Assembly: GCA_016201065.1 (NCBI GenBank)
Contig: JACQDL010000047.1
Location: 1 to 64,000, forward strand
Direction of reading: 5' to 3'
Origin: Actinomycetota bacterium
GTDB lineage: Bacteria > Actinomycetota > Actinomycetes > Mycobacteriales > JACQDL01
Length of the DNA: 64,000 bases
Of this stretch, positions 16,274 through 26,400 are shown piece after piece. The position numbers were made by a program, and so were the translations under genes. The notes below the pieces were generated by a model, which was given only the letters and a program-made list of their open reading frames with translations, ran no database searches and was not told where the DNA came from. The stretch's first letter is position 1. Each line of letters begins with the position of its first letter.

Positions 16274-17071
16274 ATGACGGGGACCCCGCGTCCCTTCCAG
16301 ACTCTGACCGTGCGGCAGCAGGGCGTGCTGCTGCGGGTCGTGCTGGACCGGCCCGAGCGGCACAACGCCATCGACGAACTGCTTCTCGACGAGATGGCGG
16401 CCGCGCTGGACCGGGCCGAGAGCACGCCGGAGCTTCGGGTGGTGTCACTGGAGGCCACCGGCCCGGTCTTCTGCTCCGGCATGGACCTGGCCTCGGCGGC
16501 CGGGCCGGTCGGACCGGACGGCCCGGCCGCCGGGGCGGCGCGCGGCGGGGCCCGGTTCTTCGACCTGCTCGACCGGATCACCACGCTGCCGAGGGTGGTG
16601 GTCGCGGCCGTGGACGGTCGGGTCACCGGCGGTGGCGTGGGCCTGGTCGCGGCCAGTGACGTCGCGGTCGCCACCGAGCGGGGCAGCTTCGGCCTTCCCG
16701 AGGCGCTGTGGGGACTGCTGCCCTGCGGCGTGCTGCCGTTCCTGATCCGTCGGGTCGGGGCGCAGCCGGCCCGGCTGCTGACCCTGACCACGCTGCCGGT
16801 GGACGCTCGGCGTGCCGCGGCCATCGGGCTGGTGGACGAGCTGGTCACCGACATCGACGGCTGGCTGCGGCGGCTGGCCGGCCGGCTCGCGCGGGTGGAT
16901 GGGCAGACGCTGGCCGACGGCAAGCGCTACCTGGACCGCCTGTTACCCCCGCCGCACGCGCAACGCGCGCTGGCCGTCGCCGAGTTCAGCCGCCTGATGT
17001 CAACGCCGGCGGCCCGGGACCGCATCGACGCCTTCGCCACCGGCCGGCGGATGCCGTGGGAGCCGGCCTGA
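16274..17071 (+). CDS. ECH1-type enoyl-CoA hydratase homologue (PksH-like dehydratase)
   Basis: A 265-residue crotonase-fold enzyme predicted to dehydrate the HMG-ACP intermediate made by the adjacent HCS. The oxyanion-hole segments are present (FCSGMDL and DGRVTGGGVGLVAASDV), and the C-terminal CGVLPFLIRRVGAQPARLLT resembles the PksH/ECH1 subgroup rather than ECH2. A strong GAGGAG site precedes the ATG 20 bp after the HCS stop. It contains a TTA leucine codon at 16943-16945, rare in such genomes and often linked to bldA-dependent expression. Its 3' end overlaps the convergent ligase gene by 72 bp. Confidence 0.88.
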   Translation: MTGTPRPFQTLTVRQQGVLLRVVLDRPERHNAIDELLLDEMAAALDRAESTPELRVVSLEATGPVFCSGMDLASAAGPVGPDGPAAGAARGGARFFDLLDRITTLPRVVVAAVDGRVTGGGVGLVAASDVAVATERGSFGLPEALWGLLPCGVLPFLIRRVGAQPARLLTLTTLPVDARRAAAIGLVDELVTDIDGWLRRLAGRLARVDGQTLADGKRYLDRLLPPPHAQRALAVAEFSRLMSTPAARDRIDAFATGRRMPWEPA

Positions 17072-18577
17072 CCCGGTGGCCTGCTGCCGGAGCTGCGCCC
17101 GCAGGACGAACTTGAGGATCTTGCCCTTCTCGTTGCGGGGCAGCGTGGCGAGGACGACGTAGCGGTCCGGGGCGCGGTCGCCGAGCAGCCGCGCGGCACC
17201 CTCCTGCACGGCGGGCAGCTCCGCCGGGTCGGTGAGGCCAACGGCGGCCACCACCTCGCTGCCGCCGTTCGGCAGCGGGACCTCGACCACGGCCGTCTCC
17301 TGGACGGCCGGGTGCTCGTAGACGGCCGCTTCCAGCTCCACGCTGGACAGCAGCCGACCGCGGGCGGAGATGAGGTCACCGCCCCGGTCGAACAGGTGCA
17401 GGTCGCCGTCGGCGTCGAGGCGGCCGAAGTCACCGGTGTGGTACCAGCCGTCGGCGACGATCGACTCGTTGGCGGCTGCGGTGAGGTAGTGGCGGCGCGG
17501 CGCCTGGTGCCGCAGCCAGATCTCGCCGACCTCGCCCTGCGGCACCGGCTGGCCGTCGCGATCCACCAGCCGGAGCTCGGTGGTCGGGCTGGGCTTGCCG
17601 ATGGCATGCGGTTTCGCGGGGTCGAACGTGCCGACGACGAGAGCCGGGCCTGCCTCGGACTGGGACATCGCCTGCGCGATCCGGATGCCGGGCATCGCGT
17701 CGAGCAGCCGCCGGGCCACCGGCGGTGGCAGCGGGGTCGACGCGCAGGCAACCATCGACACCGACGACAGGTCGAAGCGGCCCGGGATGTCCTCGGCCAG
17801 CATCCGGATCGCCACCCAGGGCACGATCGCGAGGGTGGCGATCCGCAGCTCCTGGATCAGCTGGCCCATCACCGTGACGTCCCGCGGGTCGCAGAACACC
17901 GAGATCGCCGGCGACACCAGCGACGAATGCAGGCAGGTGGCGCTGGTGCTGTCGCCGATCACGACCGGGACCAGCGCCCGGCCCGGGGCGGTGAACGGGC
18001 GGAACGACGACGCGTCCCGGCCGAAGGTGATGTTGCCATGCGGCACCGCGTACCCCTTCGGGGTCCCCGTGGTGCCGGAGGTGAAGAGGATGTCGCTGAG
18101 GTCCTCGGGGGTGACCGACACCGGCAACGGTCCGGCGTCACCGGTGTCCAGGTCGGCGACGGTGCTGGCGGTGCCGGCCGTGCCAGCGGTGCCGGCGGTG
18201 CCGGTGAATCCCGCTGGCGCGGACATCCCGGTGGCGTGGATGACCCGGGAGACCGCGCACTCGGTGATCCGTCGGGTCATCTCGGCGGCACTGAGGGCGT
18301 CGTTCATGTGTACCGCGGTGGCCCCGGCCCGCAGCACGCCCAGGTAGGCGATCGCGTAGTCCACCCACTCCTGGCCACCGAAGAGCAGCGCCACCCGGTC
18401 GCCCGGACGGACCCCGGAGCCGATCAGGCCGTGCGCGACGGAGCGGGACCGGGCCTGCCAAGCCTCGAAGGTCAGCGCCCGCGCGTTGCCGACCTCGAAG
18501 GCCACCCCCGTCGGGTCGACCTCGGCGCGGCGCTCGAGCAGGTCGGGGATGACCAGGGGACGGGGCGGCGACGTCAT
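17000..18577 (-). CDS. AMP-forming acyl/aminoacyl ligase (free-standing)
   Basis: A 525-residue member of the ANL superfamily that activates a carboxylic acid as acyl-AMP for transfer to CoA or a carrier protein. Core motifs: FTSGTTGTPKGYAV, the AMP/ribose-binding motif GWYHTGDFGRLDADGDLH, RGRLLSSVELEAAV and the C-terminal lysine motif NEKGKILK. It is closer to CoA ligases than to NRPS adenylation domains. It could load the free carrier at 45.48 kb, prime the branching donor ACP, or activate an unrelated acid. A 9-nt repeat around 18165-18210 encodes Gly-Thr-Ala units. Start ATG follows GAGGAG. The 3' end overlaps ECH1 on the other strand. Confidence 0.82.
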   Translation of the reverse strand: MTSPPRPLVIPDLLERRAEVDPTGVAFEVGNARALTFEAWQARSRSVAHGLIGSGVRPGDRVALLFGGQEWVDYAIAYLGVLRAGATAVHMNDALSAAEMTRRITECAVSRVIHATGMSAPAGFTGTAGTAGTAGTASTVADLDTGDAGPLPVSVTPEDLSDILFTSGTTGTPKGYAVPHGNITFGRDASSFRPFTAPGRALVPVVIGDSTSATCLHSSLVSPAISVFCDPRDVTVMGQLIQELRIATLAIVPWVAIRMLAEDIPGRFDLSSVSMVACASTPLPPPVARRLLDAMPGIRIAQAMSQSEAGPALVVGTFDPAKPHAIGKPSPTTELRLVDRDGQPVPQGEVGEIWLRHQAPRRHYLTAAANESIVADGWYHTGDFGRLDADGDLHLFDRGGDLISARGRLLSSVELEAAVYEHPAVQETAVVEVPLPNGGSEVVAAVGLTDPAELPAVQEGAARLLGDRAPDRYVVLATLPRNEKGKILKFVLRAQLRQQATGSGRLPRHPPAGGEGVDAVPGRRR

Positions 18578-18682
18578 GGCGTGCTCCTCAGCGGGCGCTG
18601 GTCGGCTGGTCGGCGGGGCAGCGGGGCAGCGGGGCAGCGGGCACGAGCGGCGCGGGGGCGTCCGATCCGGATGGTCCCGGCG

Positions 18683-19069
18683 TCAGCCTTCGAGGTGGTA
18701 CTCCAGCACGAAGTCATGGTTGGGCAGGATCTCGGCCCGGCCGCCGATGCCCGCCAGCTCACCGGTCCCGGAGCCCGGCACGATGGTCCACGAGGCGTTG
18801 TGGTCGGTGCCGAGCATCGTCGCGGCGTGCATCAGCACGAAGCTCCCCTTGCGGCCGTGCAGCGTGCACTCGACCCGTTCGACCCCGACATAGACGTGCG
18901 CACCCTCGCCGTCCACGCTGCCCATGAGGAACTCGATCTCGCTCGAACCGACGAGATCGCCGCTGAACTCCTTGCGCCAGCGGGCCCGTGTCATCTGCAT
19001 GCCATCCCACTCGATCGGGGACTCGTCACGGGTGGCGACGGTAAACGCCCCTTCTGCGTGGATCGGCAT
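18683..19069 (-). CDS. DUF3224-like small protein
   Basis: A 128-residue protein starting at ATG 19067-19069; an in-frame start 120 bp upstream adds only low-complexity residues. The pattern (GAFTVATRDESPIEWDG … HGRKGSFVLMHAATM … ASWTIVPGSGTGELAGIGG) fits the DUF3224 family, thought to form a small beta-barrel like allene-oxide cyclases. The function is unknown. It is divergent from the second repeat-family protein and upstream of the ligase on the same strand, so it shares the site B promoter region. Confidence 0.7.
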   Translation of the reverse strand: MPIHAEGAFTVATRDESPIEWDGMQMTRARWRKEFSGDLVGSSEIEFLMGSVDGEGAHVYVGVERVECTLHGRKGSFVLMHAATMLGTDHNASWTIVPGSGTGELAGIGGRAEILPNHDFVLEYHLEG

Positions 19070-19188
19070 GGTCCTGCCCCTCACGGTCGACGAGTTCTTC
19101 CGGTGGTGGTGTCGCTGGGGTGTCCCGGCGGCGACCCCGGCAGCACCGTAGCTGCCCCGGCACGGTATCGCCAGCACCCGCGGCCGCA

Positions 19189-19206
19189 CTGTGCACGATT
19201 GAGCAG
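19189..19206. promoter_or_regulatory. Palindromic operator candidate, site B
   Basis: CTGTGCACGATTGAGCAG is an 18-bp interrupted dyad (CTGTGCA-N4-TGAGCAG). A possible -10 element TAGCGT lies 20 bp further on (19227-19232), the same element and spacing as at site D. It sits in the 264-bp divergent region between the DUF3224-like gene and the large plus-strand operon. Confidence 0.6.
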
Positions 19207-19333
19207 CCGGCGCGGCGCCGACTGCCTAGCGTTCGCTGCCGACGGCACACCGCGGGCCGCCGCGTGGCCACCGTGGCGGCGCCGGCACCGGGGCACGTGA
19301 CGAGGACGCCGAGCCGGCAGGGGAGGAACTGCG

Positions 19334-20233
19334 ATGAGCCAGGACAACGGCAACGCAGCCGGAACAGCCGGGTGGCGGGCGGCGGTCGCCCCCCCGGCGG
19401 CCGGTCAGCTGCTCACCGGCACCGCGACGGTGCTGGACTCGTCGAGCAGCGGGGTGGTCGTCGAGCGGGTCGCCCAGGTCCGGGCCGGCCACCGCGCCGA
19501 GGCGGTGTCGTTCGCCCGCGAGACCGCCGACCGCGTCAACACGACGCTGGCCGGTTCGTGCACCGCCTTCGTGTTCGAGCAGACCTTCGGTGTCCGGGAC
19601 CGCCTGCACCTGCTGCTGCACATGGCCTCGCTCGACGGGTACTACCTCCTGCGCGGCTCACCGGACCTCGGCGGGCTGGGCGCACCGGACACCTGGAACG
19701 AGCATTTCGCCGAGGGCAGCATCACCGACACGGTGCTGCTGCCCCAGTTCTGGGGGATGTACGGCACCAGGGTGGACGGGAAGCTGGAACGGGAGAGTGA
19801 CATCTACCGCTCGCCCGCGCCGGTCGGCCTGCCACCGGCCCGGCAGCAGACCACCCAGCCCGACGAGCAGATCCTGCATTCGGCGAATGCCGGGATCGTC
19901 ATGCACCGCAGCACGCAGATCCGCTACGACTTCCGCTCCGAGGCGCGCCAGTTCGGCCGGGAGGTCGCCGAGTCCATCAACAAGAACCTCCCCGGCGAGT
20001 GCACGGTCTTCGTCTACGAGGAGGCGTTCGGCACCGCGGACCGGCTGCACTGGCTGATCCACCTCAGGGACCTGAGCACCTACCTGCGGCTGCTCACGCT
20101 GCACGTGCGGGACGAGGAGGTCCGCGACATCTACTTCCGCGATCGGTTGCCACCCGCCAAGGGGGGTGGCACCTGGGCGCGGATGTTCGTGGCGGGGAGC
20201 ATGGTCGACGTCGCGCTCACCGCGCTGCGCTGA
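19334..20233 (+). CDS. Uncharacterised tandem-repeat protein, paralogue 2 of 3 (possibly DUF6039)
   Basis: A 299-residue protein with the same two-unit architecture as the protein at 14.14 kb: unit 1 has VFEQTFGVRDRLHLLLHMAS and unit 2 has HSANAGIVMHRSTQIRYDF, VYEEAFGTADRLHWLIHLRD and RDRLPPAKGGGTWARMF. The first unit's HLLLHM replaces the usual HWLIHL, so the units have diverged. ATG 19334 follows GGGGAGGAA. It opens the main plus-strand operon behind the site B operator, with the third paralogue 51 bp downstream. No membrane or secretion signal is evident. The function is unknown; association with polyketide machinery is by position only. Confidence 0.7.
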   Translation: MSQDNGNAAGTAGWRAAVAPPAAGQLLTGTATVLDSSSSGVVVERVAQVRAGHRAEAVSFARETADRVNTTLAGSCTAFVFEQTFGVRDRLHLLLHMASLDGYYLLRGSPDLGGLGAPDTWNEHFAEGSITDTVLLPQFWGMYGTRVDGKLERESDIYRSPAPVGLPPARQQTTQPDEQILHSANAGIVMHRSTQIRYDFRSEARQFGREVAESINKNLPGECTVFVYEEAFGTADRLHWLIHLRDLSTYLRLLTLHVRDEEVRDIYFRDRLPPAKGGGTWARMFVAGSMVDVALTALR

Positions 20234-20284
20234 CCACCACCCGGCGCCACCCGTCCCGTCTCATGACACCGCAGGGAGACCGCG

Positions 20285-21115
20285 ATGACCGCATCCGCTG
20301 AGATCAGTCACCTCGAACGCCGGGCCCGGATCGTGCCGCCCGCCGAGAACCAGGCCCCGCCGGCGGAGGCGCCGCCGCTGAACTCCGGCACCGCCGGCGT
20401 CGTGGTCTCCAAGGTCGGCCAGCTGCGGTCGCAGTACCGCGACCAGGGCCGGATGTTCGCCCGGGAGATGGCCAAGCACGTCAACAGCAGGCAGGCCGGT
20501 CAGGCCACCGCCTACGTCTACGAGGAGACCTTCGGCTACGAGGACCGCATCCACTTCCTGATCCACCTGCACTCGCTGGACACCTACTACGCGATGGTGG
20601 AGATGGGGGACCAGGATCGCGCCTACCGCGCGTCGGTGGCCAGCGAGCGGGTCGACACCGCAGACGGTGCCGGGGCGTGGGACCGGCTGTTCCTCGACGG
20701 CAGCATGACCTCGACGGTCCTGCTGCCGCGGAGCAGCACCGCTGGTTCGGGGGCCGCCGAGACGCTGCACTCCGGCAGCGCCGGCATCGTGGTGCACCGC
20801 AGCGCCCAGATCGGGTACGGGTTCCGCGCCGAGGCGCTGGAGCTCGCCGACGAGCTGGTCGCCGCGCTGAGCTCGACCTTCGCCGGTCAGGCCAGCGCCG
20901 TGCTGTACGAGGAGGCGTTCGGCGCGGCCGGCCGGCTGCACTGGCTCATCCACCTGCGCGACCTGACCAGCTACCGGCTTCTCGTCGCTGCCGACGTGCT
21001 GGCCATGCAGGGCAGGCCCGGCACGTTCGTCGAGGGCAGCGTCGTCGACGTCGCGCTCACCCCGCACCACTGGGGCCTGTACGCCACCCGTGCCGGGGAC
21101 TCGCCTGCCGGATGA
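20285..21115 (+). CDS. Uncharacterised tandem-repeat protein, paralogue 3 of 3 (possibly DUF6039)
   Basis: A 276-residue third paralogue. Unit 1 carries NSGTAGVVVSKVGQLRSQY and VYEETFGYEDRIHFLIHLHS; unit 2 carries HSGSAGIVVHRSAQIGYGF and LYEEAFGAAGRLHWLIHLRD, ending with EGSVVDVALTPHHWGLYAT. Conserved aromatic, His and Asp positions recur in all six units across the three proteins, suggesting a shared binding surface rather than repeated catalytic centres. It lies between paralogue 2 and the trans-AT gene in the same operon. Three different copies kept in one locus suggest hetero-oligomer formation or different partners. Confidence 0.7.
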   Translation: MTASAEISHLERRARIVPPAENQAPPAEAPPLNSGTAGVVVSKVGQLRSQYRDQGRMFAREMAKHVNSRQAGQATAYVYEETFGYEDRIHFLIHLHSLDTYYAMVEMGDQDRAYRASVASERVDTADGAGAWDRLFLDGSMTSTVLLPRSSTAGSGAAETLHSGSAGIVVHRSAQIGYGFRAEALELADELVAALSSTFAGQASAVLYEEAFGAAGRLHWLIHLRDLTSYRLLVAADVLAMQGRPGTFVEGSVVDVALTPHHWGLYATRAGDSPAG

Positions 21116-21154
21116 GGGTGCGGCCAGCGTCGCCGTACGTGGGGGAGGTGAGCC

Positions 21155-23449
21155 ATGACCATCGCCTGGGTGTTTCCCGGTCAGGGCGTGCAGCACCGGG
21201 GCATGGGCGGGCAGCTGTTCGACCGCTACCCGACGCTGTGCCAGCAGGCCGACGAGATCCTCGGCTACTCGGTCCGCGAGCAGTGCCTGGCCGGCGCTCC
21301 GCCCGGCCTGACGGACACCCGGGACGTCCAGCCGGCGTTGTTCGTCGTCACCGCCCTGGGCTGGCTCGACCGGCGGGAGCTGACGGCCGCGCCGGACTAC
21401 CTCGCCGGTCACAGCCTGGGGGAGTACACGGCGCTGTTCGCGGCCGGCTGTTTCGACTTCGCCACCGGCGTGCGGCTGGTTCAACGCCGTGGTGAGCTGA
21501 TGTCGGCCGCACGCGGCGGCGGCATGCTCGCCGTCGTCGACATCGAGCCCCGGCAGTCGACCCTCCTGCACGAGCTCCTCGAGCGGCAGCACGCCGCCGG
21601 TGTTGACGTCGCCAACCACAACTGCGCGAGCCAGCTGGTGCTCGCCGGTCCCGCGGCGGCGCTGGACCTGGTCGCCGAGGAGGTGCGCCGGGCCGGTCTG
21701 GGCCGGTGTGTCCCGCTGCGGGTCAGCGCACCGTTCCACTCCCGGCACATGGCCGGGGCGGCCGCCCAGTTCCGTGACTTCCTCGACGGCGTGGCCCTGA
21801 CCGGCCCGCGGATCCCGGTGATCGCGAACGTCACGGGGCTGCCCTATCCCCGGGACGGCGTGCGTGAGCTGCTGGTGCGGCAGGTGGACGGGCCGGTGCG
21901 GTGGTGGCAGGGCATGAGCCACCTGTTGGAGCTCGGCGTCACCGAGCTCGTCGAGGTCGGGCCCGGGCGGGTGCTCACCGAGCTGTGGGAGCGGGTCCGG
22001 CAGCAGCCGGCGCCGCCGGCCGGGCCGCCCGCGTCGCCCGCTGGGCCGGTCGCGGCCGGGCCGATCCATCCCGAGAGCCTGGGGTGCGCCCGGTTCCGCC
22101 GCGACTACGGCCTGCGGTACGCCTACCTCAGCGGGTCGATGTTTCGTGGGATCGCCTCGGTCGAGCTCGTCGTGCGGATGGCCCGGGCCGGGCTCTTGGG
22201 GTTCTTCGGCGCGGGCGGTCTGAGCCTTGCTGAGATCGCGAGCGCGCTGACGCGGTTGCGGGCCGCGCTCGGTTCGCCGGACCGGTTCGGGACGAACCTG
22301 CTGGCCACGCCGGGTGATCCGGACCACGAACGGGCGCTGGTGGACCTCTACCTCGAGCACGACGTCCGCGTCGTGGAGGCGGCCGGCTACACCCAGGTGA
22401 CCCCGGAGCTGGTCCGGTTCCGGTTCACCGGAGCCGGGCGCGGACCAGACGGTACGGCGGTGACCGGCCGGCGCATCGTCGCCAAGGTGTCCCGACCCGA
22501 GGTCGCCGAGGCGTTCATGAGCCCGCCACCACGGGCGATGCTCGACCGGCTGGTCGCCGGGCGCGGGCTGACGTCGGCGGAGGCGGCCGCCGCCGACCTG
22601 CTGCCGATCGCCGGTGACGTCTGCGTCGAGGCCGACTCCGCCGGGCACACCGACGCCGGCAACCCGTATGCCCTGCTACCGGCGATGCGCCGGCTTCGGG
22701 ACGAGCTCCAGGCCCGGTGGCGGTTCGCCGACCCGATCCGGGTCGGCGCGGCCGGCGGCCTCGGTTCGCCCGAGGCGGTCGCCGCGGCGTTCCTGCTCGG
22801 CGCCGACTTCGTGGTCACCGGATCGGTCAACCAGTGCTCACCGGAGGCGGGCACCTCGGTCGCGGTGAAGGACCTGCTGGCAGGGCTGGACGTGCAGGAC
22901 ACCGGGTACGCGCCGGCGGGCGACCTGTTCGAGGTCGGCGCCCGGGTCCAGGTGGTGCGCAAGGGCACCCTGTTCGCGGCCCGGGCGAACAAGCTCTACC
23001 AGCTCTACCGGCAGCTGGACGGTCTGGGCGAGCTCGACCCGCGAACCCGGCAGGCCATCGAGGAGCGGTACTTCGAGCGTTCCCTCGACCAGGTGTGGCA
23101 CCAGGTGCAGGAGCCCCGGTCGGCCCGTCATTCCCGGGAGGTGGACCGGGCCCGGCACAACCCCAAGGCGAAGATGGCCCTGGTCTTCCGCTGGTACTTC
23201 GCGCACACCACCCAGCTCGCGCTGGCCGGGGCGCCGGGCGAGCAGGTCAACTACCAGATCCACTGCGGACCCGCGATGGGTGCCTTCAACCGGGTCGTGG
23301 CGGGCACCGTCCTCGAGCCGTGGCCCAGCCGGCACGTCGACGCCATCGCCGAACTGCTCATGAGCGGTGCCGCCGAGGTCTTGCAGCGGTCCCTGAGCTG
23401 CTGGACCGGCCGGCAGGCGCCGCCCACCCATGACCGTGCAGGAGGATGA
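21155..23449 (+). CDS. Trans-acting acyltransferase-enoylreductase (AT-ER, PksE-like)
   Basis: A 764-residue didomain protein that supplies the AT-less PKS modules. The N-terminal AT (about 1-290) has GHSLGEY with catalytic S87 and the SAPFHSRHM histidine motif, and should load malonyl-CoA onto ACPs in trans. The C-terminal half (about 310-750) is an FMN-dependent enoylreductase/nitronate monooxygenase-like domain (AAGGLGSPEAVAAAFLLGA, FVVTGSVNQCSPEAGTS), as in PksE, and can reduce enoyl intermediates in trans. A Pro/Ala linker joins them. Its stop is followed one base later by the preferred GTG start of the megasynthase, so the two are translationally coupled. It is the only AT seen and both PKS proteins lack one, which defines a trans-AT system. 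Confidence 0.93.
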   Translation: MTIAWVFPGQGVQHRGMGGQLFDRYPTLCQQADEILGYSVREQCLAGAPPGLTDTRDVQPALFVVTALGWLDRRELTAAPDYLAGHSLGEYTALFAAGCFDFATGVRLVQRRGELMSAARGGGMLAVVDIEPRQSTLLHELLERQHAAGVDVANHNCASQLVLAGPAAALDLVAEEVRRAGLGRCVPLRVSAPFHSRHMAGAAAQFRDFLDGVALTGPRIPVIANVTGLPYPRDGVRELLVRQVDGPVRWWQGMSHLLELGVTELVEVGPGRVLTELWERVRQQPAPPAGPPASPAGPVAAGPIHPESLGCARFRRDYGLRYAYLSGSMFRGIASVELVVRMARAGLLGFFGAGGLSLAEIASALTRLRAALGSPDRFGTNLLATPGDPDHERALVDLYLEHDVRVVEAAGYTQVTPELVRFRFTGAGRGPDGTAVTGRRIVAKVSRPEVAEAFMSPPPRAMLDRLVAGRGLTSAEAAAADLLPIAGDVCVEADSAGHTDAGNPYALLPAMRRLRDELQARWRFADPIRVGAAGGLGSPEAVAAAFLLGADFVVTGSVNQCSPEAGTSVAVKDLLAGLDVQDTGYAPAGDLFEVGARVQVVRKGTLFAARANKLYQLYRQLDGLGELDPRTRQAIEERYFERSLDQVWHQVQEPRSARHSREVDRARHNPKAKMALVFRWYFAHTTQLALAGAPGEQVNYQIHCGPAMGAFNRVVAGTVLEPWPSRHVDAIAELLMSGAAEVLQRSLSCWTGRQAPPTHDRAGG

Positions 23450-23450
23450 C

Positions 23451-26400
23451 GTGACCGACGTTCCCGACCAGGTCGCCGACCCTGCCCGGCAGGACCCCAC
23501 GGCGAGCCGGCTGCTGCGGCTGCTGTCTGGCCTGCTCCCCGGCGGCGCCGCGGTCACCCTCGACACGCCGTTGCGGCAGCGCGGCCTGGACTCGCTGGCC
23601 ACCACCCGGGTGTGGTTCCAGCTGCGCAAGCAGCTCGGTGTCGAGGTCTCGGTCCAGGACATCGCCGCTTGCGGCACGGTCGCCGACCTGCTGGCGATGG
23701 TGCGGGTGGGCCGCACGCTGGTCGGCACCGCCGCCGGCACCGACCCGCCGTCCGACGACGAGGGGGCCGACCGGTTCACCCCGATCCCGTTGACCGACCT
23801 GCAGCAGGCCTACGTTCTCGGCCGCGACGGTGGCCTCAGCGACGACCCGGTCGGCTGCCACGTGTACCGGGAGTTCGTGCTGCCGGCGCTGGACGCCGAC
23901 CGGCTCGCCGCGGCGTGGCGCTGGGTCGTCGACCGGCACGAGGCGCTGCGGCTGGTGCTGACCGACGACGGGCGGCAGCGGGTCCAGCCGGACGTGCCGC
24001 ACCAGGACGTCCCGGTACACGACCTGACCGGTGCCAGCCAGGACGGCTGGAAGGCGCACCTGGCCGGCATCCGGGACCGGCTCGGGCACCGTTGCTACCG
24101 GCCCGGTGACTGGCCGATGCACGGGGTGGAGATCTCCCAGGGTCCGGACGGTGAGTCGGTGGTGGCCGTCAGCGTCGACGCGCTGGTCACCGACGGGCAC
24201 GGGCTGTCGGTGATCCTCGACGACTGGTGGCGGCGCTACCTGGACCCGGCGGCCACCGCAGCTGGCCCGGCCACCGGCCCGGCACCCGGCCCCGGCCTGC
24301 GGGCCTGCCTGCGCGCGCTGGCCGAGCAGCGGGGCACACCCGAGCACCGGGAACACCTCGCCTACTGGTCCCAGCGGCTGCGGGGCGCGCCGCCGGGACC
24401 GCAGCTGCGGCAGCTGTCGCTGGCCCCGGAGCCGGAGCTGACCACCGCGCCCGCGCCACCCGCAGCCCGGCAGCGACGTGCGTTGACCGGCCGGCTCGAC
24501 CGGGACCAGTGGGGCGTCGTGCGGGCGCTGGCCGAGCGGTGGGAGGTCTCGCCCACCTCCCTGGTGCTGACCCTCTTCGCCGAGGCGTTCGCCTGGCATC
24601 GGGTGCGGCAACCGTTCTCACTCGTGCTCACCACCAGCCTGCGCGGGTTGCTGCCGGCCGACGCCGACGACATCGCCGGACCCTTCACCGCCAGCCTGGT
24701 CCTGCCGGTCGAACCGACCCTGGACCGGCCCCTGCCGGAGGCCGCGCGGGCGGTGCACGAGCGGCTGTGGCAGGGGTTGGCGCACGCCGCGGTGTCCGGT
24801 GTGGAGGCGCAGCGGGCCGCCCGGGCCGGCGACCGCGCCGCACCCGCCCTGACGTTTCCGGTGGTGTTCACCAGCATGCTGGGGGTGGGCCGACCGGTCG
24901 AAACCGGCAGCCTCGCCGGGTCGGTGCGGTACGCGCTCAGCCAGACCTCCGGGGTGGCCCTGGACCACCAGATGTGGGAAAGCGATGGGGAGCTTCACTA
25001 CCGGTGGGACGTGGTGGCCGAGCGGTTCCCGACCGGCACCCTGGAGCTGCTCCTGGCCACCTTCGACAACGCGCTGCACGAGCTGGCGCTGGAGCCGCCG
25101 ACCGAGCGTGCGTTGAACGACCTCCAGCAGGCGTACTTCGTGCCCCGCACGATCGGAGAACCCGCGCCGTGGGACGGCTGCCAGGTCTACCACTCCTGCA
25201 CGGTGCCGGACCTCGACCTGGCCCGGTTGGAGTCCGCGTGGCTGCGCCTGGCCGGCCGGCACGAGGCGCTGCGCGCCGTGGTCACCCACGACGGCCGGAT
25301 CGTGACCAGCGCCCGCGCGCCCCGGCGGCGGTGCATCCCGGTCATCGACCTGGCCGGGCACCCTGAACCGGACCGCTGGCTGTCGGCCCAGCGGGATCGG
25401 ATGGCCGGGTGGGCGTTCCCGTTGGGCCGGGGCCCGCACTCGGATCTGCGGGTGACCGTCGACGGTAGCGGGGCGACGACGCTGCACCTGACCACCGACC
25501 TGACCATCCTGGACGGCCGCAGCATCCACTTCGTCGTACGCGAGCTGCTCCGGCTCTACGCCGATCCCACCGCCGAGCCGCTCGCCAGCCCGGCGGGCAC
25601 CGGCCCCGGTATCCCCGCCGGGCCACCGGCGGAGGCACCGACCGCACCGGAGCTGGCCAGCGCGCGCGAACACTGGGCGCGCCGGGTGGCGGCTCTCGCA
25701 CCAGGTCCGCTGCTGGCCGCCGTCCCGTGCGCCGGCTCCCGGGTCCGGGCGCGGGCCCGGCACGAGGCACCGGTCACGGGCTGGCCGGCGGTGCGTCGGC
25801 TCGCGCAGGAAGCCGGCCTGACCGTCGATGACCTGCTGCTGGCCGCCGTGACCGAGGTGCTGGCCCGGCACCACGCCGTGCCGTTCAGCCTGCCGGTGGT
25901 GCGCTGGACCGAGGCCACCCAGCCGCGCAGACCCGGTGAGCACACCGCGCTGAGCTGGGTGACCCGCACCGACCCGGCGCAGCCGGCGGGCACCGTCGTT
26001 GATCTGCGGCCGCTGGCCGGGGCGTTCCACGAGGTGATCGACCAGGACCAGGCCGCAGACGCGGTCAGCGGGCTGGGCCCGCTGCGCCGCCGCGTGCTGC
26101 GGGAACGGCGGTCGGGTTCCTTCGACCTGCCGGTGGTCTACACCGGGCTGCTCGACCTGCGGGACCAGCCGCTGCCGGCCGGGGTGCCGCTGGGACCCTG
26201 GTTGACCTGCACGCCCGACGTGTCCCTGGACTGCATCGCGATGGACGAGGGCGACGTGCTGTGGGTGGCCTGGGACGGGGTCGAGGCCGACTTCCCCGAT
26301 GGACAGCTCGCGGTGATGTTCGACCAGTACCGCGAGCTGCTCGGTGGGTTCGTTGCCCAGGCCGGCGGGGCGCAGCCGGTCCCGGCCGGGGTGCCGGCCG

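Noticed and set aside
14119-16923. A 934-codon open frame on the minus strand
   Set aside because: It is antisense to the repeat-family, HCS and ECH1 genes, which have recognisable motifs and ribosome-binding sites. Long antisense frames are expected in very GC-rich DNA.
17312-19300. A 662-codon plus-strand frame
   Set aside because: It is antisense to the AMP ligase and DUF3224-like genes, with no recognisable domain.
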